Source: a bacterium
Lineage (GTDB): Bacteria; Armatimonadota; UBA5829
Assembly: GCA_021371935.1 (NCBI GenBank)
Contig: JAJFVF010000009.1
Span: 1 to 64,000, forward strand
Reading direction: 5' to 3'
DNA: 64,000 nt
Positions within the stretch are counted from its first letter, which is position 1. Each line of letters begins with the position of its first letter. Positions 43,226 through 51,473 of this stretch are shown one piece after another. The notes under the pieces are model-generated. The model saw only the letters and a list, made by a program, of their open reading frames with translations, ran no database searches and was not told the DNA's origin. Position numbers and translations under genes: made by a program.

Positions 43226-44203
43226 TTGATTATCACTCAAACTCCTCTAAGAATCAGTTTTGCGGGTGGTGGAACCGACTTTAAGGGTTTCTATGATAAA
43301 GAATACGGATCAGTTGTCTCCACCGCAATAGACAAATATATCTATGTTATAGTCAAAGAGAGATTTGACGGCCTGATCCGCGTGGGGTATACACGCACCG
43401 AGATGGTCGACAATATAAAGGAAATCCAGCATGAGTTGGTCCGCGAAGCCATGAAGATGGTAGGCATCGCGAGCGGGATTGAGGTCTCAACGATGGCTGA
43501 TATACCATCCGAAGGCTCGGGGCTCGGTTCGTCGAGCACTGTGACTGTCGGACTGCTCAATGCGCTTTATGCATATAAGGGCGAAGCGATTACTGCCGAG
43601 ACTCTTGCGCGGCAGGCTTGCAAGATTGAGATCGATATTCTTGGCAAACCGATAGGCAAGCAGGACCAATATATCGCCGCATACGGCGGGATAAAACATT
43701 TTAAGTTCTATCCAAATGAGGAAGTCGAAATATCTGGAATAGAACTTGATGAGAGTAAGCGCCAGCGCTTGTGCGAAAGCCTGCTGCTCTTTTACACTGG
43801 AACAACCCGAAAGTCATCGGACGTATTGACTGAACAGAAGGGCAATATTGCATCTAAGATGGCTCTGCTAACACAAATGAGAGACCAGGCTGATGACCTC
43901 GCAAGGCATCTAAAACATGGGGCTATAGCGTCACTTGGTCAGACACTGCGTGACGGATGGGCAAGAAAGAAACAGCTCGCCACCGGAGTATCAAATCCGC
44001 AGATAGACGAACTCTATGAGCTTGCAATATCGGCAGGAGCCTTTGGAGGCAAAATTACTGGAGCTGGAGGGGGCGGATTCTTCTTGGTATGCGTTCCGCC
44101 GGAAAACAGAGCCGCAGTGCGCAAAAAGCTGTCTAATTTGCGCGAAATGCCGATTAACTTGTCTCGCGACGGATCGAAGATTATCTTCAACGTGAGAAGA
44201 TAG
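43226..44203 (+). CDS. hddA: D-glycero-D-manno-heptose 7-phosphate kinase (GHMP family)
   Basis: A 325-residue GHMP kinase. The three family motifs are TPLRISFAGGGTDFKGFYD near the N-terminus, EGSGLGSSSTVTVGLLNAL (ATP loop), and GGKITGAGGGGFFLV near the end. HddA phosphorylates heptose 7-phosphate at C1 (alpha form) in GDP-heptose synthesis. The start is TTG at 43226, seven bases after AGGAGGTG; the frame from 43190 is longer but lacks such a site. gmhA and gmhB follow directly, which supports the heptose assignment over other GHMP kinases. The nucleotidyltransferase (hddC) is not in the window. Confidence 0.85.
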   Translation: MIITQTPLRISFAGGGTDFKGFYDKEYGSVVSTAIDKYIYVIVKERFDGLIRVGYTRTEMVDNIKEIQHELVREAMKMVGIASGIEVSTMADIPSEGSGLGSSSTVTVGLLNALYAYKGEAITAETLARQACKIEIDILGKPIGKQDQYIAAYGGIKHFKFYPNEEVEISGIELDESKRQRLCESLLLFYTGTTRKSSDVLTEQKGNIASKMALLTQMRDQADDLARHLKHGAIASLGQTLRDGWARKKQLATGVSNPQIDELYELAISAGAFGGKITGAGGGGFFLVCVPPENRAAVRKKLSNLREMPINLSRDGSKIIFNVRR

Positions 44204-44212
44204 GAGCGTGAA

Positions 44213-44773
44213 ATGTCCTCGATAACCGATTATTTGGACCTGGTAAATAAGGCTATTTCTGATCTGCCGGAGAAATCGATCCGAGACATCGTTGATATTC
44301 TTAAGACCGCTTTTGCCGAAGGCAAACAGGTCTTTATGCTCGGCAACGGCGGCAGCGCCGCCACTGCAAGTCATGTGGCGGAAGACCTCCAAAAAGGAGT
44401 TAAAGAGTGCACAGGCAAGCGCTTCAGGGTGGTCTCGCTCACGGACTGCACGCCCCTTATATGCGCATGGGCAAACGACAGCGGCTACGATTGCATATTT
44501 GCCGAACAGCTTGACAGCTTTCTTGATCCGGGGGATGTGGTTATTGCGATCAGCGGCAGCGGTAACTCACCGAACGTAATCAAAGCAGTCGAAAAGGCAA
44601 ATGAGATGGGAGCCATCACCATCGGCTGGACCGGTTTTTCGGGTGGAAAACTGGCAAAGGTGGCACAAAAGTCTATAGTCGTGAGCAGCGACAACATGCA
44701 AAGGATCGAGGATATTCACCTGATAATCGGTCACTTGATCTTTACTTGCATGATGCATGAATGCAGTAAGTAG
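44213..44773 (+). CDS. gmhA: Phosphoheptose isomerase (SIS domain)
   Basis: A 186-residue sedoheptulose 7-phosphate isomerase. A single SIS domain shows FMLGNGGSAATASHVAEDL and VVIAISGSGNSPNVIKAVEKA, the phosphate-binding serine loops, and a late histidine-rich stretch LIIGHLIFTCMMHE. The first step to D-glycero-D-manno-heptose. AGGAG precedes the ATG, nine bases after hddA. Length matches GmhA (about 190). Confidence 0.9.
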   Translation: MSSITDYLDLVNKAISDLPEKSIRDIVDILKTAFAEGKQVFMLGNGGSAATASHVAEDLQKGVKECTGKRFRVVSLTDCTPLICAWANDSGYDCIFAEQLDSFLDPGDVVIAISGSGNSPNVIKAVEKANEMGAITIGWTGFSGGKLAKVAQKSIVVSSDNMQRIEDIHLIIGHLIFTCMMHECSK

Positions 44774-44778
44774 GGCGT

Positions 44779-45339
44779 ATGAGAGTTGTTTTTCTGGATA
44801 GGGACGGGGTAATAAACGAGGACCGGGACGATTATGTCAAAAATCTCAATGAGCTGAAGGTCTTTCCATTCACTCCGAATGCTGTTAAAAAGCTCAATGA
44901 TGCAGGTTTCAAGGTGCATGTCGTATCCAACCAGCAGGGAGTTGCGAAGGGTCTGATCCGAGAAGAAGACCTCAAGGCCATGCAGGCCGAGATAACCCGC
45001 CAGGTGGAGGCAGTCGGTGGCAAAATAGCAAGTTTTTCTTATTGCAAGCACCTTGCCTCGGAGAAATGCAATTGTAGAAAACCCAAAATCGGGATGCTGT
45101 TGGCTGCTGCGTCAAACTATAATATCGACCTCAAAAGCTCCTACATAATCGGCGACAGTGAAAAAGACATCCAGGCAGGCAAAGCCGCAGGGTGCCGGAC
45201 GATACTGGTAATGAGTGGAGCGAGCGATGCGCAGTCTGTAAAAGAGTTATCGTGCAGCCCTGATTACATAGCTGACAATCTCGCCAAAGCTGTAGATTAT
45301 GTGATTGAAAAAGCAGATTTCTCATTGCATTCTGAGTAA
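44779..45339 (+). CDS. gmhB: D-glycero-D-manno-heptose 1,7-bisphosphate phosphatase (HAD family)
   Basis: A 186-residue HAD phosphatase. Motif I is VFLDRDGVINED, motif II VVSNQQGVAKG, the zinc loop CNCRKPKIGM has its cysteines and lysine-containing motif III, and motif IV is YIIGDSEKDIQAGKAAG. Removes the C7 phosphate of heptose bisphosphate. Third gene of the hddA-gmhA-gmhB run, so the polysaccharide or its core probably contains heptose. Converges with the fumarase genes. Confidence 0.92.
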   Translation: MRVVFLDRDGVINEDRDDYVKNLNELKVFPFTPNAVKKLNDAGFKVHVVSNQQGVAKGLIREEDLKAMQAEITRQVEAVGGKIASFSYCKHLASEKCNCRKPKIGMLLAAASNYNIDLKSSYIIGDSEKDIQAGKAAGCRTILVMSGASDAQSVKELSCSPDYIADNLAKAVDYVIEKADFSLHSE

Positions 45340-45358
45340 TCTGTTATGCAGACATAGG

Positions 45359-45925
45359 TCAGTCGCCAAGGAATGATTTGGCGTATCTTTCCTGGTTCTC
45401 GCTGTAGAAATCGCGGCCGTGGCAGTCATTGATTACGATCAAGGGCAGGTCCTTCACTTCCAGTTTGCGTATAGCCTCGCATCCCAGGTCTTCGTAGGCG
45501 ATAACCTCACAAGAAATGACACGCTTTGCAAGCATTGCCGCCGCTCCACCTGTGGCGGCAAAGTAGACAGCCTTATGCTCCTTTATGGCATCCACCACTC
45601 TCTGATCCCGCTGACCCTTGCCTATCATTCCCTTTAGGCCAGCTTCAAGAAGCTCCGGCGTGAAGGAATCCATTCGACCTGAAGTAGTTGGTCCCGCGGA
45701 GCCGATAGTCCGGCCGGGCTTCGCAGGCGTTGGCCCCACATAGTATATGACCTGACCTCTGATATCGAACGGAAGAGGCTTGCCCTGCCTGAGAAGTTCG
45801 ACAAGACGTGCATGGGCAGCGTCGCGCGCGGTATACACAATTCCTGACAAAAGAACATGATCGCCCGCTTTAAGATTATCGATCACATCATCTTCCAGGG
45901 GTGTCGTCAGGCGGATTGGATTCAT
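45359..45925 (-). CDS. fumB: Class I fumarate hydratase beta subunit (C-terminal domain type)
   Basis: A 188-residue subunit matching the C-terminal part of class I (iron-sulfur) fumarases and L-tartrate dehydratase beta. It shows LKAGDHVLLSGIVYTARDAAHARL, YYVGPTPAKPGRTIGSAGPTTSGRMD and VYFAATGGAAAML. With the alpha subunit it interconverts fumarate and malate in the TCA cycle. ATG at 45925 overlaps the alpha-subunit stop (ATGA); the frame to 46000 is not needed. A tartrate dehydratase role cannot be excluded. Gene symbols for this split form vary. Confidence 0.85.
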   Translation of the reverse strand: MNPIRLTTPLEDDVIDNLKAGDHVLLSGIVYTARDAAHARLVELLRQGKPLPFDIRGQVIYYVGPTPAKPGRTIGSAGPTTSGRMDSFTPELLEAGLKGMIGKGQRDQRVVDAIKEHKAVYFAATGGAAAMLAKRVISCEVIAYEDLGCEAIRKLEVKDLPLIVINDCHGRDFYSENQERYAKSFLGD

Positions 45926-46782
45926 CAGAGCACGATCTCCTTGTGACGTGCTGCATGGCACTGGATAGTAATTGCTACGGGCAGGCTGGCTATATGGCAC
46001 GGGTAGGATTCTACATGCACTGCCAAAGCAGTCACTCTTCCCCCAAGACCCGCCGGTCCGACACCTGTGCTGTTGACCGCCTTAAGTAAATCCCGCTCGA
46101 TTTCGGCATCTATTGAGTTGGGATTAGGCTCACCCACCTTCCGCAGGATTGCCTTCTTAGAAAGCAGTGCAGCCTTTTCGAGATTACCTCCCAGACCAAT
46201 ACCCACTATGATCGGCGGACATGGGCTTGGTCCCGCACTGCGTACAGCATCAACCACAAATTTCCTGACGCCATTAAGCCCATCGGAAGGTTTGAGTACA
46301 CGCGCTATGCTCATGTTTTCACTTCCGCCGCCCTTTGGGGCAATGATAATCCTTAGACTGTCACCGTGAACTATTTGGGTGTGGATAACAGCCGGAGTGT
46401 TATCACCCGTGTTAATCCGATCCAAAGGGTGCTGAACAATCGATTTGCGCAGATTGCCCTCTTCATAGCCCTGTCGTACTCCCTCATTGATCGCATCGTA
46501 CATAGAGCCGCCTACAATATGCACATCCTGGCCAAGCTCGACAAAGACAAGTGTAAGGCCGGTATCCTGACAGATTGGAACACGTTCTGCTTTGGCAATT
46601 TCAGCATTCTCGATGATCTCGTCAATTACAGTCTTGCCAACGGGAGACTCTTCTTTGCCCCATGCGTGTTTGAGTGAGGCAAATACATCATCCGGCAGCA
46701 CATAGCATGCCTCGATGCAGGCCTCCTTGACATGTTTAGTAATCTCCCGAGCTTTGATCTCTTTCATTGCTGGCATTTTCAA
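45925..46782 (-). CDS. fumA: Class I fumarate hydratase alpha subunit
   Basis: A 285-residue oxygen-sensitive [4Fe-4S] hydratase subunit. The cluster cysteines are in VPICQDTGLTLVFVELGQ, GPSPCPPIIVGIGLGG and ITIQCHAARHKE. SENMSIARVLKPSDG and GGRVTALAVHVE are family landmarks. The start is probably TTG at 46782 (GGGAAAG seven bases before, TTGA overlap with the prepilin stop) or ATG at 46776. It works with the beta subunit just downstream and appears to be the far end of the complex I transcription unit, which links TCA cycle and respiratory chain expression. Confidence 0.88.
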   Translation of the reverse strand: MKMPAMKEIKAREITKHVKEACIEACYVLPDDVFASLKHAWGKEESPVGKTVIDEIIENAEIAKAERVPICQDTGLTLVFVELGQDVHIVGGSMYDAINEGVRQGYEEGNLRKSIVQHPLDRINTGDNTPAVIHTQIVHGDSLRIIIAPKGGGSENMSIARVLKPSDGLNGVRKFVVDAVRSAGPSPCPPIIVGIGLGGNLEKAALLSKKAILRKVGEPNPNSIDAEIERDLLKAVNSTGVGPAGLGGRVTALAVHVESYPCHIASLPVAITIQCHAARHKEIVL

Positions 46783-47555
46783 TCTATATCTTTCCCATAA
46801 ATGCCGTTTCTCGTCAAATTGATATCAGGCAGTAAACGCGGCCTGGTGACCAGAGGGCTTGTGGCTGGATGAATTTGTTTGGTCGGTACAAATTTCACAT
46901 GTCCATCCGGGAAAAGGCAGTTGCGCGCACCGCTCCAGGGGTCATTGCCTGTAGTTGCCGGGTCGTCATACCAGCCGACTTTGTTATTCGAGCTGTGCAG
47001 TGTCCAGTATTCGGCCACTAATACCTTTTTGGAAACAAACCTGACTTGTGAGCTTTTTATGGCCGTGCAGGGAAACTCAGGAGTTTGCGTGGTATATTTG
47101 CTCGACCGCAGATAATCGCAATCAGCCACAGAATCGACCTTACTCGGTGTCATATAAAATGACGCAGAATAAGCATACGACGTACCTGCATATATACCCA
47201 CCGCATTCGGGTCGGAAGGACATGTCAAAATCATATGCTTGGAACCTTCATATGAGATGCTTCCGATTACTGCATACTTGCGAAAAGGCTCTCTCCAATT
47301 GGCACCCGCCCAAAGATACTGAGGGTCGGGATACGGAGTCTCCGGTTTATCGGATATACAAGGATAACAGCCATTGTGATCTGAAAGGTACATGTCAAAA
47401 CCTTTGGATATCTGAGACAAATTGGACTGACAGGCAGAGCGCACAGCCGATCTCTTTGCATCGATGTAGACAGGTGCAAGGACTGCTGCTATTATGGCGA
47501 TGATGCCGATCACAACGAGCAGCTCAATAAGTGAGAAGCCATGCGACTTGCTCAC
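46779..47555 (-). CDS. Type IV prepilin-like protein with H-x9-DG type C-terminus
   Basis: A 258-residue protein with a class III prepilin leader: SKSHG followed by FSLIELLVVIGIIAIIAAVLAPV, with cleavage after the glycine and the E5 residue present. The first-strand stretch KRSAVRSACQSNLSQISKGFDMYLSDHNGCYP and the late CLFPDGHVKFVPT motif are typical of the DUF1559-like/pseudopilin families abundant in Planctomycetota and Armatimonadota. GTG start, GGAGGG ahead, GTGA overlap with the upstream gene. It is embedded between nuoN and fumarase genes; it may be a surface pseudopilin rather than a pilus subunit. Confidence 0.85.
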   Translation of the reverse strand: MSKSHGFSLIELLVVIGIIAIIAAVLAPVYIDAKRSAVRSACQSNLSQISKGFDMYLSDHNGCYPCISDKPETPYPDPQYLWAGANWREPFRKYAVIGSISYEGSKHMILTCPSDPNAVGIYAGTSYAYSASFYMTPSKVDSVADCDYLRSSKYTTQTPEFPCTAIKSSQVRFVSKKVLVAEYWTLHSSNNKVGWYDDPATTGNDPWSGARNCLFPDGHVKFVPTKQIHPATSPLVTRPRLLPDINLTRNGIYGKDID

Positions 47556-48193
47556 TTGAACTTGCCCTCCTCACGCAGTCTGTAGTACTCATAAGCAAGC
47601 CATGTGCTGGACATATCGACGGCAGTTGCGAATTTCTCGAACATTCTGGCGAAAGCGCGCTTGTGCGCATCACCGGATTCATCGGAATAATTGAACTTGA
47701 CCACAGCCTCATGAACAATTCCAAGGCCCCATCTGACAAATCTTGCCTTGTTCTGTGCAAACTGCCTCTGCTGAAGCCTTGCATAACCTCGAGTGATTTT
47801 TTCGGTGACTTCTTCCCATGCCAGCTCAACCTGGCGCTCCTGTGCGCGCTGTGCACTGACAGTTTCTGCGGTAGCTTCACGCGCCTGCGCAAGTTTTTTT
47901 TGGGCTTCATAGTCTGCAAGAGTGGTCCCTTCGATAGTCTTCAGGCGGACCTTCTTTTTCAAAACTTCACTGATCGACTGCTCTATGATAGCAAGATGCT
48001 GCGCACTGCGGAGGTGACCAGCCATAGGAGCATCAGCATTGCTGAAACCCAGGATGAACTGGCCATGCTCGACAGTTATACCAACCGCCTTCTCCAGCGC
48101 TATATACAGCGTCGGGGCGATGACTCTGTCTTTAACCTTCTCCTGCGCGACTTTCCATACGTTGATTGCTTCTTGTTGTGTTATTTCTCCCAT
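47552..48193 (-). CDS. Hypothetical protein with possible DnaA-N-like domain
   Basis: A 213-residue soluble protein. Residues about 10-90 (AINVWKVAQEKVKDRV, HGQFILGFSNADAPMAGHL, IIEQSISEVLKKKVRLKTI) have the order of tryptophan, helices and strands seen in DnaA domain I-type modules, which mediate protein contacts. This is a weak match by eye. A coiled, Gln/Arg-rich middle follows and the C-terminus is helical. It is not a DnaA: no AAA+ or DNA-binding domain. It begins 15 bases after nuoN and overlaps the prepilin gene, so it is co-transcribed. Confidence 0.5.
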   Translation of the reverse strand: MGEITQQEAINVWKVAQEKVKDRVIAPTLYIALEKAVGITVEHGQFILGFSNADAPMAGHLRSAQHLAIIEQSISEVLKKKVRLKTIEGTTLADYEAQKKLAQAREATAETVSAQRAQERQVELAWEEVTEKITRGYARLQQRQFAQNKARFVRWGLGIVHEAVVKFNYSDESGDAHKRAFARMFEKFATAVDMSSTWLAYEYYRLREEGKFK

Positions 48194-48208
48194 TGCAGTA
48201 TTTCCGTT

Positions 48209-49861
48209 CTATCGACTCGAAATAATATGGACCAGATTATTAGCATAAACGGCTTTTGCCGTGATATCCGATGCGGGCTTGGCAAATATGGCCAATGCAA
48301 GAGTCAGAATAAGCATTATTACGATAGCCGAATTGACAGCCGTGCCGCCGACAACCTTGATCTCTTCCCTTGCAGGCATAAAGAACATGAGGCGCACGAC
48401 GTTCAGGTAATAATATGCCGAAATGACACTGTTTACAACGCCCAAAATTGCCAGGACAATCATTTCCGGGCTGCCTACATTGATCGCACTGCCAAAGACA
48501 AAGAGCTTGCCGAGGAATCCTGCAGTGGGCGGCACACCTGCGAGGGATACCAAGAATATGGCCAGAGATGTCGCGTAAAAAGGCGCATGCCTCATCAGCC
48601 CGGCATAGCTATCTATTGCGTCGCTCTTCAGGCGCTTGCCGACTGCGACCACAACAGCAAATGCACCGAGGTTCATAAACAGATATGCCATTATATAGAT
48701 CAGCACACCCTGTATATCCATTGGAGAGCCGCCCGTCACGTCTGCTCGCACGGATGCATTAGGCACACCTAATGCCGACCCGTCACGGTTGAATGTGTGC
48801 ATTGCGGCCAGCACGCCGATCATCATATATCCGACCTGAGCGATGCTCGAATATGCAAGCATGCGCTTGATATTGCGCTGCCAGATGGCCACCAGGTTGC
48901 CGTAGAACATGCTCAGTGTCGTGAGCACCACCAATATCCAATACCAACTTAGTGAGGCTGCACTTGATGGTGTAGCCACAACAGTAATAAAACGGATAAT
49001 GACTGCCAACCCGGCTGCTTTGCTTACAACCGAGAGGAAAGCCGTGACCGGCGTAGGAGCGCCCTCATATGTGTCGGGAGCCCAGAAATGGAACGGCACA
49101 AGAGCTAACTTAAAGCCCATGCCGACAAGAGTAAACATAATCGCGACCCAGCCCACTCCGGTAAAAGCTGCCTTATCGGCAGAAAAACCTGCTGCTATCG
49201 CGCTAAGGGATGTGTTGCCGCCTGTTATACCAAACAGAATAGACATGCCGTAGAGCATTATAGCCGAGCACGCCGCGCCATAAAGGAAATACTTGAGTCC
49301 GGCTTCGGCTGAACGCCTGTCTGACTTGGCGTACGCCGCCAGCACATAACTCGACAGACTCAAAAATTCGATACTCAGATATATCGCAATCAGGTCGGAC
49401 GCGGCGGATGCAAGGCTTGCTGCGACTGTCGCGAACATCAGCAGACTGTAGTATTCCGCCTTGTGAATCTGATGCTCACCGAAGTGATCCAGCGAGAGGA
49501 GCATCACGACCAGTGTCCCTGCTATTGCCACGAATGAGAGTATTGCTGCAAACGGATCGACTGTAAGCTGCGCGTGTCCACCGGCAGTTACAAACAGCCC
49601 GACTGCCGGGAAGTCCGTGAGTACGCCATTGATTGGAGCCTGTAACGTCCTGCCGACAAGCCCGAGTGACCAACAGATCACAGCTCCCGAGAGCACTAGT
49701 CCGAAAAATGTCAGCACAGGAGCGGCATACTGAGTGGGGAAATAGTGATCCAGACCCTTATCAGGCCGCTTGGACGCAACCACACCCAGCAGCAATACAA
49801 TGATTGCCGAGACAGTGAGCCATATGGCCGGTGATATTAGTATTATGTTGCCTATTTGCAT
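48209..49861 (-). CDS. nuoN: NADH-quinone oxidoreductase subunit N
   Basis: A 550-residue antiporter-like membrane subunit of complex I with about 14 helices. Landmarks are DLIAIYLSIEFLSLSSYVLAAY, GLKYFLYGAACSAIMLYG, the proton-path lysine in ALVPFHFWAPDTYEGAPTPVTAFLS, RMLAYSSIAQVGYMMIG, and GVPPTAGFLGKLFVF. Somewhat longer than the common 480-490 residues, with an insertion near residue 375 (DGSALGVPNASVRADVTGG). Works with NuoL and NuoM in proton pumping. Confidence 0.95.
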   Translation of the reverse strand: MQIGNIILISPAIWLTVSAIIVLLLGVVASKRPDKGLDHYFPTQYAAPVLTFFGLVLSGAVICWSLGLVGRTLQAPINGVLTDFPAVGLFVTAGGHAQLTVDPFAAILSFVAIAGTLVVMLLSLDHFGEHQIHKAEYYSLLMFATVAASLASAASDLIAIYLSIEFLSLSSYVLAAYAKSDRRSAEAGLKYFLYGAACSAIMLYGMSILFGITGGNTSLSAIAAGFSADKAAFTGVGWVAIMFTLVGMGFKLALVPFHFWAPDTYEGAPTPVTAFLSVVSKAAGLAVIIRFITVVATPSSAASLSWYWILVVLTTLSMFYGNLVAIWQRNIKRMLAYSSIAQVGYMMIGVLAAMHTFNRDGSALGVPNASVRADVTGGSPMDIQGVLIYIMAYLFMNLGAFAVVVAVGKRLKSDAIDSYAGLMRHAPFYATSLAIFLVSLAGVPPTAGFLGKLFVFGSAINVGSPEMIVLAILGVVNSVISAYYYLNVVRLMFFMPAREEIKVVGGTAVNSAIVIMLILTLALAIFAKPASDITAKAVYANNLVHIISSR

Positions 49862-49931
49862 AGTTTTACATTCTCAACTGAGTGACTCCCGCTCCTGCAT
49901 ATTGGGATAGGGAATAGACATTATCCGGCCT

Positions 49932-51473
49932 TTACGGATGAAACACACCTATAATCGCGCTCGACGCATTGCTGAAGAACGCCATCACCGGTCCCGGAAT
50001 CACACCGAAGAAGAGTGTCAAAGCCATCAGCGGAGCCACGCTCACGATCTCGCGGCCGTCGGCGTCCGGCATCTTGTCCCACTTCGGATTGAGCGGACCA
50101 AGCAGCACTCTCTGGAGCATCCAGAGCATATATGCAGCCGTCACTACAATACCGATCAGCGCAAGACCAGCCAATAGCGGGCTGGCCGCATATGTGCCTG
50201 TGAGGACCGAAAGCTCTGCGATAAAACCCGTCATTCCCGGCAGACCAAGTGATGCAAAGCTGCAGAATGAAAGCATTCCTGCATAGATCGGAACTTTGAC
50301 TCCCAGGCCGCCGAATGCGCTCAAATCTCTTGTGTGGGCACGCTCATAGACTACACCGACCAGAAGGAAGAGCGCACCCGTGATCAGGCCATGGCTGAAG
50401 TTCTGCATCTGAGCGCCATTAAGTGCCGATTCTCTGGTGATGAACGTCCCAAGGCCGCTTGCTGCAACCGCGCAGCCGAGAGTTACATAACCCATGTGGT
50501 TAACCGACGAATATGCAATCAGTTTCTTGAGGTCCTTCTGAGCCATGGCTACAAATGCGCCATAAATAATCGCAACAACCGACACCACAGCGATAATCCA
50601 CCAAAACCTGGCAAACTGCCCCGGCATCATTGGCATCAAAACCCGCATAAAGCCGTAACTACCCATCTTGAGCAAGACTCCTGCCAGGATCACTGAACCT
50701 GCAGTTGGAGCCTCCACGTGAGCGTCGGGAAGCCATGTATGGAACGGGAACATCGGCACCTTCACTGCAAAACCGAGGAAGAGTCCCCAGAATACAAGCG
50801 CGGCAATGCCCACGGGCACTGCGTCGCCGTTTGCCATAGCCTGCTGTGCCATCACCAGCATGCTGAATGTGTGTCCGCCGCCCGCCGCGTTTGTATGGAA
50901 ATACATTGCCAGGATCGAAAGGAGCATTGCCATACTTCCGACCATGGTATACAGGAAGAACTTGATCGCGGCATATTCTCTGCGCGGGCCGCCCCAAATG
51001 CCGATCAGGAAATACATCGGGACCAGCGAGACTTCCCAGAACACAAAGAAGAGCACGAAGTCCATAGCCGTAAAGACACCCAGCATACCCGTCTCCAGGA
51101 GCAGGAACATCCAGAAATACTCCTTTGGCCGGACCTCGATGAAGTGCGAATAGATCAAGCTAAGGGTGGTAAGCAATGTCGTCAGGAAGATGAGCGGCAC
51201 GCTCAGCCCGTCCACACCCATAGCAAAGTTCACGCCGATGCTCGGTATCCATGGCACATTGATTGCAAACTGCAGCCCATGCGGGAACTGCGCGCCGCTG
51301 TGTCTGTACGCAAACCAAAGCCAGATCGACATAATCAGCGGAATAATGCTGATAAGGATCGAAAGACCCTTAATAGCGCTGGGCTTCTCCTTTGGAATAA
51401 ACATTATGAGCACCGCTCCCGCGAGCGGCAGGAATGTGATTAATGGAAGAATCCAGTGATTGGTGGAATCCAT
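49932..51473 (-). CDS. nuoM: NADH-quinone oxidoreductase subunit M
   Basis: A 513-residue antiporter-like membrane subunit of complex I. Landmarks are VDGLSVPLIFLTTLLT, FFVFWEVSLVPMYFLIGIWGG (with the conserved glutamate), FAVKVPMFPFHTWLPDAHVEAPTAGSVILAG and LKKLIAYSSVNHMGYV. GGAGGT lies seven bases before the ATG. It overlaps the end of nuoL by 34 bases, so the two are translationally tied. Confidence 0.95.
   Translation of the reverse strand: MDSTNHWILPLITFLPLAGAVLIMFIPKEKPSAIKGLSILISIIPLIMSIWLWFAYRHSGAQFPHGLQFAINVPWIPSIGVNFAMGVDGLSVPLIFLTTLLTTLSLIYSHFIEVRPKEYFWMFLLLETGMLGVFTAMDFVLFFVFWEVSLVPMYFLIGIWGGPRREYAAIKFFLYTMVGSMAMLLSILAMYFHTNAAGGGHTFSMLVMAQQAMANGDAVPVGIAALVFWGLFLGFAVKVPMFPFHTWLPDAHVEAPTAGSVILAGVLLKMGSYGFMRVLMPMMPGQFARFWWIIAVVSVVAIIYGAFVAMAQKDLKKLIAYSSVNHMGYVTLGCAVAASGLGTFITRESALNGAQMQNFSHGLITGALFLLVGVVYERAHTRDLSAFGGLGVKVPIYAGMLSFCSFASLGLPGMTGFIAELSVLTGTYAASPLLAGLALIGIVVTAAYMLWMLQRVLLGPLNPKWDKMPDADGREIVSVAPLMALTLFFGVIPGPVMAFFSNASSAIIGVFHP

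Noticed and set aside
47531-48772. A 413-residue plus-strand open frame
   Set aside because: It lies antisense to the DnaA-N-like gene and nuoN; the composition is Cys/His/Ser-rich without motifs.
50718-51443. A 241-residue plus-strand open frame and similar ones across nuoL and nuoM
   Set aside because: They are mirrors of highly conserved complex I subunits and have His/Arg-rich sequence without domains.
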